Source of the DNA: a bacterium
GTDB lineage: Bacteria > SZUA-79 > Acidulodesulfobacterales > Acidulodesulfobacteraceae
Direction of reading: 5' to 3'
NCBI GenBank assembly: GCA_021821565.1
Contig: JAKACI010000012.1
Location: forward strand, 1-14,474
DNA: 14,474 nt
Shown here: piece after piece, positions 1 to 6,751 of the stretch
Layout: each line of letters opens with the position of its first letter
Numbering within the stretch: position 1 is the stretch's first letter
Made by a program: the position numbers and the translations under genes
The notes under the pieces: model-generated
The model's database searches: none
What the model was told of the DNA's origin: nothing
The model's input: the letters and a program-made list of their open reading frames with translations, nothing else

Positions 1-335
1 GTATTGAATTAAGTAAAATCTCTGAACGTTCTGAAAATATCTTAAAACAGAATCCATTTCTAAATATTTATCTTCTATAGGCTGAATTTTTCTTTTTATG
101 AAATCGGTAAACCTTGTTTTGTATTTAGGAATACTTGTGTTTGGAACAGGTATATAATTTCTGTCCCATATATCGTAAGAAGATATTTCTCCATTTTTGA
201 TGGAATCTTCAATAGTTTTTGATATTTCGGTAGAGGCTATAATCGTAAGTTCTATAATTTTTTCAAGAGGATTCCCTACCTTGATTCTTTTTAGAATATT
301 TTCAGAACGTTCAGAGATTTTACTTAATTCAATAC
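1..335. repeat. 40-bp perfect inverted repeat inside the receptor gene (arms 1-40 and 296-335)
   Basis: Bases 1-40 are the exact reverse complement of 296-335, with 255 bp between the arms. Beyond the perfect arms the similarity continues imperfectly for about 24 bases: minus-strand GATTCTGTTTTAAGATATTT at the left arm against plus-strand GATTCTTTTTAGAATATTTT at the right arm. Both arms fall in the receptor reading frame. The right arm encodes [13 protein letters not shown] at the end of the coiled coil. Because the left arm starts exactly at base 1, its true length is unknown. A fold-back or template-switch chimera at a contig end, or a real invertible segment, would both explain it. Confidence 0.9.
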
Positions 336-1452
336 TTTTTGACCTTAAATAGCTGAATTTTTTAAATATATCATTAACCGATTCAGATATATTTATAACA
401 GTCTGTGACGCTTCCTCTGCCGAGTTCGACCGCTGCTCGGCTTGCTGTTCTGTTGCGTCAGTAATAGATATTACGGTATCATTTGCATGGGATATTTTAT
501 GTGCGAGTTCATCAAAAGAGTTTATCATTCCTTCTACCGATTTAATATTTGTTTTAATTATTTCTATTATTGAATTATTCTTTTTTACCAGCATATCGAA
601 ATCGTTAGCAACGATACCCGTGGTTTTTTCTATCTCTTTGGATTGTTTCTGTGTTTGTTCTGCAAGTTTTTTCACCTCATCGGCGACTACCGCAAAACTT
701 CTGCCGTGTTCTCCCGCCCTGGCAGCTTCTATAGCTGCGTTGAGCGAAAGTAAATTTGTTTGGCTTGCTATAGTGTCTATAATATCTACTATGGATAAAA
801 TATTATCCATCTGGGCATGCATATCTTCCACGGATTCTTTATTTGAATGTATCGCTGAAATAGTATCTGAAGAACTTTTATTAATTTCTTCCCCAATTTG
901 TATAGTTTCACTGCTTATCTTGTTTAATTCCCCTATAAATATCTTAAATTTTTCCATACTTGCGGAAATATCGCCTGCCGACTTTGCAGAGTCATTCATA
1001 ACTGAGCATATTGCTTCGAAATTATCATTAACTTCCTTCATTTCATTTGTCGCAATATCTATTTCATAATTAAATTTCGCGTTTGATACCGAAGAAGTTG
1101 CGGCATTAGTAATTAGTTCATTTAAAGTGTTTTTAGAAAAATTAAGTAATTCGGTTAGAAAAGAATCCAGCGACGTAAAAAGTTTGGGAATCGTATACAT
1201 CTTAGTAAAATCATACTGTTTTTGTCCTGATATTGATACATTTTTAAATTCATTTTCAAATTTATTTATAGGTTTAATTAAATTGAAATAATAGTAAACA
1301 AAATTTATAAACGCAAAAAATAGTGAAAAGACAGCAAAAACAATCAAGAAATATTGCAGAACAAAGTTCTTTAAAACCAAGTATGACAAAATAAATCCGA
1401 AAAAATAAATAAAAAATGTGATGCCGGTAAAATACAGTAATTTTTTAATCAT
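1..1452 (-). CDS. Methyl-accepting chemotaxis protein, 3' end missing at window edge
   Basis: The reading frame is open from ATG at 1452 to base 1 (484 codons, no stop), so the protein is cut by the window edge. Two hydrophobic helices lie at about residues 5-25 and 33-55 with only a short loop between them, so there is no periplasmic sensor domain. Residues about 100-380 form the coiled-coil signalling domain. Its conserved hairpin tip is at 228-264 ([19 protein letters not shown], then FAVVADEV), the site that contacts CheA/CheW. After the coiled coil, residues about 400-470 ([16 protein letters not shown] and onward) resemble, from memory, a C-terminal cytoplasmic sensor domain found behind the MCP domain in some proteobacterial receptors. 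A good SD (AGAGGGA, 1458-1464) precedes the ATG by 5 nt. The last 13 codons lie in an inverted copy of the gene's own sequence and may be an artefact. Receptor identity is sure; the ligand is unknown. Confidence 0.93.
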   Translation of the reverse strand, partial: MIKKLLYFTGITFFIYFFGFILSYLVLKNFVLQYFLIVFAVFSLFFAFINFVYYYFNLIKPINKFENEFKNVSISGQKQYDFTKMYTIPKLFTSLDSFLTELLNFSKNTLNELITNAATSSVSNAKFNYEIDIATNEMKEVNDNFEAICSVMNDSAKSAGDISASMEKFKIFIGELNKISSETIQIGEEINKSSSDTISAIHSNKESVEDMHAQMDNILSIVDIIDTIASQTNLLSLNAAIEAARAGEHGRSFAVVADEVKKLAEQTQKQSKEIEKTTGIVANDFDMLVKKNNSIIEIIKTNIKSVEGMINSFDELAHKISHANDTVISITDATEQQAEQRSNSAEEASQTVINISESVNDIFKKFSYLRSKSIELSKISERSENILKRIKVGNPLEKIIELTIIASTEISKTIEDSIKNGEISSYDIWDRNYIPVPNTSIPKYKTRFTDFIKRKIQPIEDKYLEMDSVLRYFQNVQRFYLIQY

Positions 1453-1603
1453 TTAAATCCCTCTAAGATATTTTTATATATATAATATAAATTAAAACAG
1501 AAATATTAAAATTAATAAAATATAACATATTAGTATAACTAAAAAAATTTCATTAACTTATTAAGATTTTATTTAGAACAATGTTATATATTTTGCAAGT
1601 ATT

Positions 1604-1632
1604 ACTATAGTAAAATAAATATTAAAAGTCAA
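1604..1632 (-). promoter_or_regulatory. Sigma-70-like promoter for the 1-1452 receptor
   Basis: The minus strand shows TTGACT (1627-1632), a 17-base spacer and TATAGT (1604-1609), a near-consensus sigma-70 pair. Transcription would start near 1597 and give a leader of about 145 nt to the receptor ATG at 1452. The pair lies just inside an AT-only 26-bp palindrome (1634-1659). No sigma-28 motility consensus was seen. Chance matches are common in DNA this AT-rich, so the call rests on the good -35 and exact spacing. Confidence 0.5.
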
Positions 1633-1633
1633 C

Positions 1634-1659
1634 ATTAATATAATATATATTATATTAAT
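1634..1659. repeat. 26-bp perfect AT-only palindrome upstream of receptor promoter
   Basis: The sequence reads identically on both strands across 26 bases, centred between 1646 and 1647, and contains only A and T. It ends two bases from the -35 hexamer of the putative receptor promoter (1627-1632). That position would suit an upstream binding site or cruciform. However, the simple composition makes a chance palindrome quite possible. Confidence 0.45.
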
Positions 1660-1782
1660 ATCCTAAATCACCGTTATGAAATTGAAAACCAACATTAAAT
1701 TATTTTGAAATACACGCGTTAAGCAGATACCGACAATAACCAAAGTAGCGTATTTAGCAATAGGAATAAAATTTAAACCTTC

Positions 1783-2010
1783 CTAAACATTGGCGTCTAT
1801 CCTATTTTTTGTTTCTACTATATCATATAGACCTTTTAATAAGGCGTTAAAACAATCAGGTTCAAAGGCTTCTTTTGCTTTCGTGTCGTCCTTCATAATC
1901 ATGATTGTTTAATTAAGCGGATATGCGGGCTTATATATTCGCTTAATAACAAGGGCGTCTACGACGTCGGCTATTTTAGTTATTCTTTCCTAGTGGGATA
2001 TCTTTCTGAG
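1783..2010 (-). pseudogene. Decayed C-terminal fragment of an HD-GYP domain phosphodiesterase
   Basis: Read on the minus strand, one frame from about 1989 to 1783 gives ERITKIADVVDALVIKRIYK, then PAYPL, an in-frame stop (1909-1911), then IMKDDTKAKEAFEPDCFNAL and a natural stop at 1783-1785. This matches the end of HD-GYP domains, which typically read IPLGxRIxxIADVxDALTSxRxYKxxxxxxxAxxIMxxxxGxxFDPxLxxxF. The expected preceding DIPLG is present at about 1990-2002 but in another frame, with a further in-frame stop at 1990-1992. So there are at least two stops and one frameshift. The upstream catalytic HD and GYP segments are not readable apart from a doubtful YNG remnant near 2060. HD-GYP proteins hydrolyse cyclic di-GMP, and this copy cannot make such an enzyme. 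It lies next to an intact diguanylate cyclase. A 39-codon ORF (1783-1902) inside it is just the surviving tail. Confidence 0.72.
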
Positions 2011-2104
2011 CTGCATGATCACTGACCGAAAGTTTTCACTTATAGTAAATATATTCCGTTGTAGGATTGATTTTTTATAATTAATATAATTAAGCAATTT
2101 TCAT

Positions 2105-2133
2105 TTGACATTATATTGACCAGATTATATACT
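2105..2133 (+). promoter_or_regulatory. Near-consensus sigma-70 promoter reading toward the diguanylate cyclase
   Basis: TTGACA (2105-2110), a 17-base spacer and TATACT (2128-2133) form an almost perfect sigma-70 promoter. The transcript would start near 2140. The first convincing gene downstream is the diguanylate cyclase at 2777, which implies a leader of about 640 nt that crosses the 38-bp repeats. A non-coding or lost gene is an alternative target. The -10 and spacer overlap a 12-bp dyad. Confidence 0.5.
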
Positions 2134-2139
2134 GGTCAA
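2110..2139 (-). promoter_or_regulatory. Divergent sigma-70-like promoter reading toward the HD-GYP relic
   Basis: On the minus strand TTGACC (2134-2139), an 18-base spacer and TATAAT (2110-2115) overlap almost completely with the plus-strand promoter at 2105-2133. It points at the decayed HD-GYP gene and, beyond it, the receptor. It may be a leftover of the lost gene's promoter. Confidence 0.4.
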
Positions 2140-2143
2140 TATA
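2112..2143. promoter_or_regulatory. 12-bp dyad (putative operator) embedded in two divergent promoters
   Basis: TATATTGACCAG (2112-2123) and its exact reverse complement CTGGTCAATATA (2132-2143) flank an 8-base centre. The dyad covers the -10 of the plus promoter and the -35 of the minus one, the usual placement of a repressor operator controlling both directions. There is no T-run on either side, so it is not a terminator. No regulator gene for it is in the window. Confidence 0.5.
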
Positions 2144-2404
2144 AAATAAATTAGCGAATGTATAAATTATAATTATCGAAAATCGAAAATGCGAACGGAT
2201 TTATTTTATTATTCACTCCTACCAGCATTTACAGGTCGATAATGTCAACACCGAATTAAAATTAATTTAAGCACCGAACGGAAACTAATATTTTTACCGA
2301 TCAAAAACTAAGTTTTCCGATTTTCACCTCTTTTCACTTTTTAATTTAATTTACTAATAATCGTAATAATGTTATAATTGTAAAGTAAATACGACGACTT
2401 ATTG

Positions 2405-2554
2405 GACTTATTGATATTGATGTATTTATGGGGGCAACAAAAGACTTATTGATATTGATGTATTTATGGGCTAAAAATATATACTGAAAGAATTAACCTG
2501 AGAGAGGGCAACAAAAGACTTATTGATATTGATGTATTTATGGGGGCAACAAAA
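2405..2554 (+). repeat. Three copies of a 38-bp direct repeat, the middle one split
   Basis: Copies at 2405-2442 and 2517-2554 are identical over 38 bp (GACTTATTGATATTGATGTA, then TTTATGGGGGCAACAAAA). The middle copy starts at 2443, directly abutting the first. It is interrupted after 28 bp by a 35-bp unrelated segment (2471-2505) and resumes as GGGCAACAAAA (2506-2516). A 9-base partial copy precedes the array (2396-2404). Three copies with unequal spacing and no repeat-spacer rhythm rule out a CRISPR. Function unknown. Confidence 0.85.
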
Positions 2555-2776
2555 AAAATGTTTATACGGACTACAAAATAGAAAAATAAAATGTAAAATG
2601 TAAAAATATACGCGGTTATAATTTTTAATAGTAAAATCGGTAAAGGGTAAGGTAGGATTAATAAAACTCAATTAATTAATACGTAATTAACGTAGTTAAG
2701 ATAAATCATAAATACACTAATTATTTTATTTAATTTTTGCTCATTATTTTGCATTATTTTGTGATTACTTATTATT

Positions 2777-3586
2777 ATGGATAAAGAAAAAAAAATATTT
2801 TATATATTAACTTTATCAATAATAGTAGAGCTTTTTTTAGTATTAATTACATTATTTATCGGTTCCAACTTTTTGATTTACAATGATTTTATTTTATTAA
2901 AAAATATTAATGAATCTGTTTTTATTAATGCTAAACATTTTATTTATATTAGTTTTATTTTAGAATTTATTTTATTTATATCGGCAATAACGGTTATTTG
3001 GATTATTATTCGGTATAAAAATATATTATTTGGAAAAAATTTTGAAGATATAGCTATGACCGACAGTTTAACCGATTTATATAATCGGCGGTATTTTGAC
3101 AGTTTTTATGAAAATATATTTGATCAAGCTTCAAGATACGGCACGATATTTTCTTTGATTATGTGCGATATTGACCATTTTAAAAAAATAAACGATACTT
3201 ACGGTCATGATAAAGGCGACATGGTATTAAAAGAAGTGGCAAAAATTTTAAAAAATAATATTCGCAAATCCGATATGGCTTCAAGATACGGCGGGGAAGA
3301 GTTTATAGTCGTATTGCCGCAAACTGGATTATCAAAATCTTTAGATGTTGCCAGAAAGGTAAAAACATTAATTTCTAAAATTAGTATAAAAGATACCGGA
3401 AAAATTACTATAAGCATTGGAGTAATATCATATTCAAAAGAATTTGAAGACAAACCCAAAGTTTTTTTAAAAAAAGTGGACGAACTTTTATATGATGCTA
3501 AAAATAGAGGCAGAAACAGAATAATATCTGTCGATACAAATAATGAAAATATAGAAGTATCTGAAAATCCTTGGGTTGACGGTTAA
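2777..3586 (+). CDS. Membrane-anchored diguanylate cyclase (GGDEF domain)
   Basis: This 269-residue protein makes the second messenger cyclic di-GMP from two GTP. Two transmembrane helices (about 8-33 and 54-79) enclose a short external loop of about 20 residues, so there is no large sensor domain. The GGDEF domain spans about 93-253: DSLTDLYNRRYF (96-107), CDIDHFKKINDTYGH (130-144), the active-site motif GGEEF (172-176) and the terminal AKNRGRNR (241-248). An RxxD I-site (RKSD, 163-166) lies five residues before GGEEF, so product feedback inhibition is expected. All catalytic residues look intact. The ATG at 2777 has no clear SD. Its nearest possible promoter is the dyad-bearing one at 2105-2133. 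It stands beside a dead HD-GYP phosphodiesterase fragment and upstream of cheV. Confidence 0.95.
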   Translation: MDKEKKIFYILTLSIIVELFLVLITLFIGSNFLIYNDFILLKNINESVFINAKHFIYISFILEFILFISAITVIWIIIRYKNILFGKNFEDIAMTDSLTDLYNRRYFDSFYENIFDQASRYGTIFSLIMCDIDHFKKINDTYGHDKGDMVLKEVAKILKNNIRKSDMASRYGGEEFIVVLPQTGLSKSLDVARKVKTLISKISIKDTGKITISIGVISYSKEFEDKPKVFLKKVDELLYDAKNRGRNRIISVDTNNENIEVSENPWVDG

Positions 3587-3865
3587 TCTTGAAATTTGAT
3601 TATTAGTTATTTGATAAATTGGGAGATATAAATATAAATAATATAGCAATATATAAACTTAACAAATTTGGATAGTATAACAGACCTTAGTATTAAAAAA
3701 GTATTAAAAAAATATTAAAAAATAATAATCGTTTTTCAAAAGAGAATTATTTAATAAAATATTATAAAGAACTTATATTGAGTATTGAAAAATAACAATA
3801 AATTAAATAGAGTAATATGTAATATATTGATTGCGGCAATATAATCGTAAAAAGAGGATAAAAGT

Positions 3866-4990
3866 ATGGGCGTCAATATTTCATCAGAAGGTCAGGTTAA
3901 TGCAGGACAAGATATATTAGAAGTTGGACAAAATAAAATGGAGCTTGTTGATTTTAGACTGTTTAGCATTAATGAGCAGCCTAATGCCGTGTTTGACAAT
4001 ATTGCCGGCAATAAGTCAAGATTAAGTTTATCAGACTCAAGTGGGCATTCTTCCGATAATAATAAATTGTTAGATCAGCACAGCTCAATATCAGATAAAA
4101 GCGGTTATTCTAGAGAAAGCAGCTTAAAACTCTCATTAGAAGAATACGGAGATGATATAAATGAAGGTATATACGGTATAAATGTAGCCAAAGTAATTGA
4201 AATAATTAAAATGCCCGAGGATATTTCAGAAGTCCCCAATAGCAATGAATTTATTGAAGGAATGTTTAACTTAAGAGGTTTCGTAGTTCCTTTAGTTAAT
4301 TTGCCAAAATGGATGGGATTGGTAGAACCTGAAAATTTGAAAAAGAAAAATTTTAAAGTTATTATTACAGAGTTTAATAAAGTCAAAGTTGGTTTTATTG
4401 TTCATGAGACAACCAGAATAAGACGCGTGTCGTGGCAAGATATTAATAAAACTGAATTATCTTCCGTTTCCCAAGAAGATTCAAAAGTAACAGGTATAAT
4501 AAAAATAGAGAATGATGATTTGCTTCTTTTATTAGATTTTGAATCTATTGTTGACGAGCTTGGTTTTTATAAAAAAGAAATAGGAGAAATTAATGCGGAA
4601 AAGAAAGAAATTACTGCCAATATAAATGTTCTTATAATAGACGATTCTTCAACCGCCAGAAAAATGATAAATAATGCCCTTGTCAAGGAAGGATTTAAAA
4701 CAACTATGGCGGAAAACGGAAGAGAAGCGCTCGATATTATCTATTCCGAAAGCTATAAAATTAATGTGATAATCTGCGATGTTGAAATGCCTGTTATGGA
4801 TGGTTATACTTTTACTAAAACTCTGAAAGCCGACGATAAATATAAAGCAATACCGATAATAATGCACACGTCTCTGAGCGGCACACAGAATGAATTAAAA
4901 GGTAAAATTTCAGGGGCAGATTTATATATTGTCAAATTTGATCCTATTGAATTCAACAAGGCAATTAAAACCGTATTAAAGTTAGATTAA
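3866..4990 (+). CDS. cheV: CheV-type chemotaxis coupling protein (CheW domain plus receiver)
   Basis: CheV links chemoreceptors to CheA through a CheW-like domain and tunes this by phosphorylation of a receiver domain. The N-terminal QDILEVGQNKMELVDFRL (15-32) and the later YGINVAKVIEIIKMPEDI, FNLRGFVVPLVNLPKWMG (about 103-151) match CheV family CheW domains. Between them sits a roughly 65-residue Ser/Asp/Asn-rich insertion (about 35-100) where typical CheV proteins have only a few residues. This makes the protein 374 rather than about 300-320 residues. The receiver (about 253-374) has the acidic pair D259/D260, phospho-acceptor D305 (CDVEMPVMDGY), T335 and K357, so it should be phosphorylatable. 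A good SD (AGAGGA, 3853-3858) lies 7 nt before the ATG. It is 279 bp from the cyclase gene and is probably transcribed alone. Confidence 0.95.
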   Translation: MGVNISSEGQVNAGQDILEVGQNKMELVDFRLFSINEQPNAVFDNIAGNKSRLSLSDSSGHSSDNNKLLDQHSSISDKSGYSRESSLKLSLEEYGDDINEGIYGINVAKVIEIIKMPEDISEVPNSNEFIEGMFNLRGFVVPLVNLPKWMGLVEPENLKKKNFKVIITEFNKVKVGFIVHETTRIRRVSWQDINKTELSSVSQEDSKVTGIIKIENDDLLLLLDFESIVDELGFYKKEIGEINAEKKEITANINVLIIDDSSTARKMINNALVKEGFKTTMAENGREALDIIYSESYKINVIICDVEMPVMDGYTFTKTLKADDKYKAIPIIMHTSLSGTQNELKGKISGADLYIVKFDPIEFNKAIKTVLKLD

Positions 4991-5151
4991 TTAATGATAA
5001 TTAAAATAATTAATATTTTATAATTGTAATATCTATTTTGGTTAAATCAACCGTTATTTGTTTGGCTGCTTATCCACTTATTTATTTGATAATTTTGATT
5101 TTTATTTAATAACTATAATTTAATAACTGTATATAAAATTTTGTCTTGAAA

Positions 5152-5853
5152 ATGCGTGTTTTTTTTATAACAGGAACCGATACCGATGTAGGTAAAACAT
5201 TTGTCAGTTCGCTAATAATTAACGGTTTAAAATATTACGGAAAAAAAACAGGATACTTAAAGCCGATAGAAACAGGGGTTAAATTAAATAACGACGGTAC
5301 AAAGCGCTATATTGACAGTTTTTTTGTTAAAAAACAGTCAGATATAAATGAAAGTTTAGAAGAAATTTGCCCCCTTACTTTTGAAAAGCCTTTATCTCCC
5401 TATGCTGCTTCCAAGTTTGAAAATAAATCAATATGCATCAAAGAAATTTTATATAATTTTTATGACTTAAAAAATAGTTATGACATTTTAATTGTTGAGG
5501 GTGCAGGGGGAATGCTCGTGCCTCTTAAAAAAGGTCGCTATATGATTGATATTGCCAAATATATGGATGCAGAAGTTATAATAGTCGGCAGGGCAGGATT
5601 AGGAATGCTGAATCATACATTACTTAGCATTAATTATGCAAAAAATAACGACATTAAACTTGCGGGAATTATTATAAATAATGCAAAAAATGAAAAAGAT
5701 GAAAGCGTTTTATCAAATAAGGAAATATTAAGAGAATTTACCGATGTTTCAATAATAGGCGATATTCCCTATTTTTCATTTAATGAACGAGAAAATTTCA
5801 GGTATTTTAAGGCACTGTCTTTAAATTATATAGACTTCAGCAGTATTTTATGA
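5152..5853 (+). CDS. bioD: Dethiobiotin synthetase
   Basis: BioD closes the ureido ring of dethiobiotin from 7,8-diaminopelargonate, CO2 and ATP, the penultimate step of biotin synthesis in the cytoplasm. The 233-residue product begins MRVFFITGTDTDVGKT, with the ATP-binding P-loop at 8-16. It continues with GYLKPIETG (substrate/ATP lysine), VEGAGGMLVPL (the family's Mg/ATP and substrate loop), VGRAGLGMLNHTLLS, a GIIIN segment and GDIPYF near the end, all in family order. Length is typical. I chose ATG 5152 over the in-frame TTG at 5146 because family members start right before the P-loop strand; neither has a clear SD. No other biotin gene lies in the window, so bioD is separated from the usual bio cluster here. 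Confidence 0.95.
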   Translation: MRVFFITGTDTDVGKTFVSSLIINGLKYYGKKTGYLKPIETGVKLNNDGTKRYIDSFFVKKQSDINESLEEICPLTFEKPLSPYAASKFENKSICIKEILYNFYDLKNSYDILIVEGAGGMLVPLKKGRYMIDIAKYMDAEVIIVGRAGLGMLNHTLLSINYAKNNDIKLAGIIINNAKNEKDESVLSNKEILREFTDVSIIGDIPYFSFNERENFRYFKALSLNYIDFSSIL

Positions 5854-5901
5854 TAAAATAACTAAAATAGACAAAGTTTAAAAGTTTTGTTTAATTATAC
5901 A

Positions 5902-5944
5902 TTTATTTAAAATTTATTTAAAATTTATTTAAAATTTATTTAAA
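5902..5944 (+). repeat. 11-bp tandem repeat, about four units
   Basis: TTTATTTAAAA is repeated at 5902, 5913 and 5924, with a fourth unit one base short at 5935-5944. It lies in the bioD to FAH-gene gap, 18 bases before that gene's ribosome binding site. Units are identical, which suggests recent slippage. It is pure A/T, and no regulatory role can be read from it. Confidence 0.8.
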
Positions 5945-5972
5945 TTTTTTTAATATTATTTAAGGATTTTTT

Positions 5973-6743
5973 ATGAAATTAGGAAGATTTAAACATAAAA
6001 CGGGAGAAATGAAAACATATTACGGAACTTTATCTCCCGACGGAACATTTATTAATGTTATAGAAGATTTTGATTTCGGCAATATTGATTATACAGGCAG
6101 ACAGTATGAATTAACAGAGCTTGAATATTTGCCTCCCGTTGAACCGACTAAAATTGTTGCAATAGGATTAAATTATAAAGATCATGCGCAAGAAATGCAA
6201 AAAAAATTGCCTGACGAACCCCTTCTTTTTATCAAACCTTCGTCAAGTATTATATCGCATCTATGTAATATAGTGATACCCGCTGTTTCTAAAAGGGTGG
6301 ATTACGAATCCGAATTGGCAATAGTTATCGGAAAAACCGCGAAAAATGTTAAAAAATCTGAAGCCAGAGATTTTATATTTGGTTACACTTGCTGCAACGA
6401 TGTAACGGCAAGAGATTTGCAAGCCAAAGATATTCAATATACAAGAGCGAAAGGATTTGATACTTTTGCTCCGATAGGTCCATATGTAGAAACCGAAATA
6501 GACAACCCTTCCGATATTGAAATTAAAGGCTATTTAAACGGCGAATTAAAACAGTCTTCAAATACGTCAAATCTTATATTTAATCCTTTTGAATTAGTTG
6601 AATTTATCTCCGGAATTATGACGCTTTATCCGGGAGATATTATTTCAACAGGAACTCCTGCAGGGGTTGGAACTTTAAATCATGGAGATATATTTGAAAT
6701 TGAAATTGAAAATATCGGTAAATTAAAAAACTTCGTAGAATAG
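5973..6743 (+). CDS. Fumarylacetoacetate hydrolase (FAH) family protein
   Basis: The 256-residue protein is a cytoplasmic FAH-fold enzyme of the FAHD1-like group. An N-terminal subdomain (1-55) precedes the catalytic FAH domain (about 60-255). The domain shows IVAIGLNYKDHAQEM (61-75), the metal ligands E112 and E114 (DYESELAIVIG), D143 (CNDVTARDLQ), GFDTFAPIGP (161-170) and GTPAGVG (227-233). Family members act on beta-dicarbonyl acids as hydrolases, isomerases/decarboxylases or oxaloacetate tautomerases, and the sequence alone does not pick one. SD AAGGA (5962-5966) lies 6 nt before the ATG. The stop is 8 nt from the next start, and the downstream SD overlaps the stop codon. It is therefore almost certainly co-transcribed with the aminotransferase gene. 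That context might point to an oxo-acid repair or keto-acid role, but this is inference. Confidence 0.9.
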   Translation: MKLGRFKHKTGEMKTYYGTLSPDGTFINVIEDFDFGNIDYTGRQYELTELEYLPPVEPTKIVAIGLNYKDHAQEMQKKLPDEPLLFIKPSSSIISHLCNIVIPAVSKRVDYESELAIVIGKTAKNVKKSEARDFIFGYTCCNDVTARDLQAKDIQYTRAKGFDTFAPIGPYVETEIDNPSDIEIKGYLNGELKQSSNTSNLIFNPFELVEFISGIMTLYPGDIISTGTPAGVGTLNHGDIFEIEIENIGKLKNFVE

Positions 6744-6751
6744 GAGAATAA

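Larger units (their letters stand above)
1453..2776. other. Gene-poor 1.3 kb region between divergent receptor and cyclase genes
   Basis: No intact gene is supported here. The stretch holds the receptor promoter and an AT palindrome (1604-1659), the HD-GYP relic (about 1783-2010), the overlapping divergent promoters with a dyad (2105-2143), and the 38-bp repeats (2405-2554). Bases 2144-2395 and 2555-2776 show no feature I can name. Several short open frames exist but lack ribosome binding sites. Overall it reads as a decayed locus. Confidence 0.7.

Noticed and set aside
620..1069. Plus-strand 149-codon open frame
   Set aside because: It is the antisense shadow of the receptor gene; the minus strand carries the unmistakable MCP hairpin motif over the same bases.
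2405..2554. Possible CRISPR array
   Set aside because: There are only three copies, one abutting the next and one split, with no regular spacer length and no cas genes.
2471..2671. Minus-strand 66-codon open frame with a TTG start
   Set aside because: It has no ribosome binding site, its C-terminal half is made of the 38-bp repeats, and the translation matches nothing recognised.
3205..3459. Minus-strand open frame opposite the cyclase gene
   Set aside because: It is antisense to the conserved GGDEF domain and has no independent support.
4105..4867. Two minus-strand open frames opposite cheV
   Set aside because: Both are shadows of the CheW and receiver domains, which have clear motifs on the plus strand.
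5146..5151. Upstream TTG start for bioD
   Set aside because: Family members begin immediately before the P-loop strand, so ATG 5152 fits; the TTG has no better ribosome binding site.
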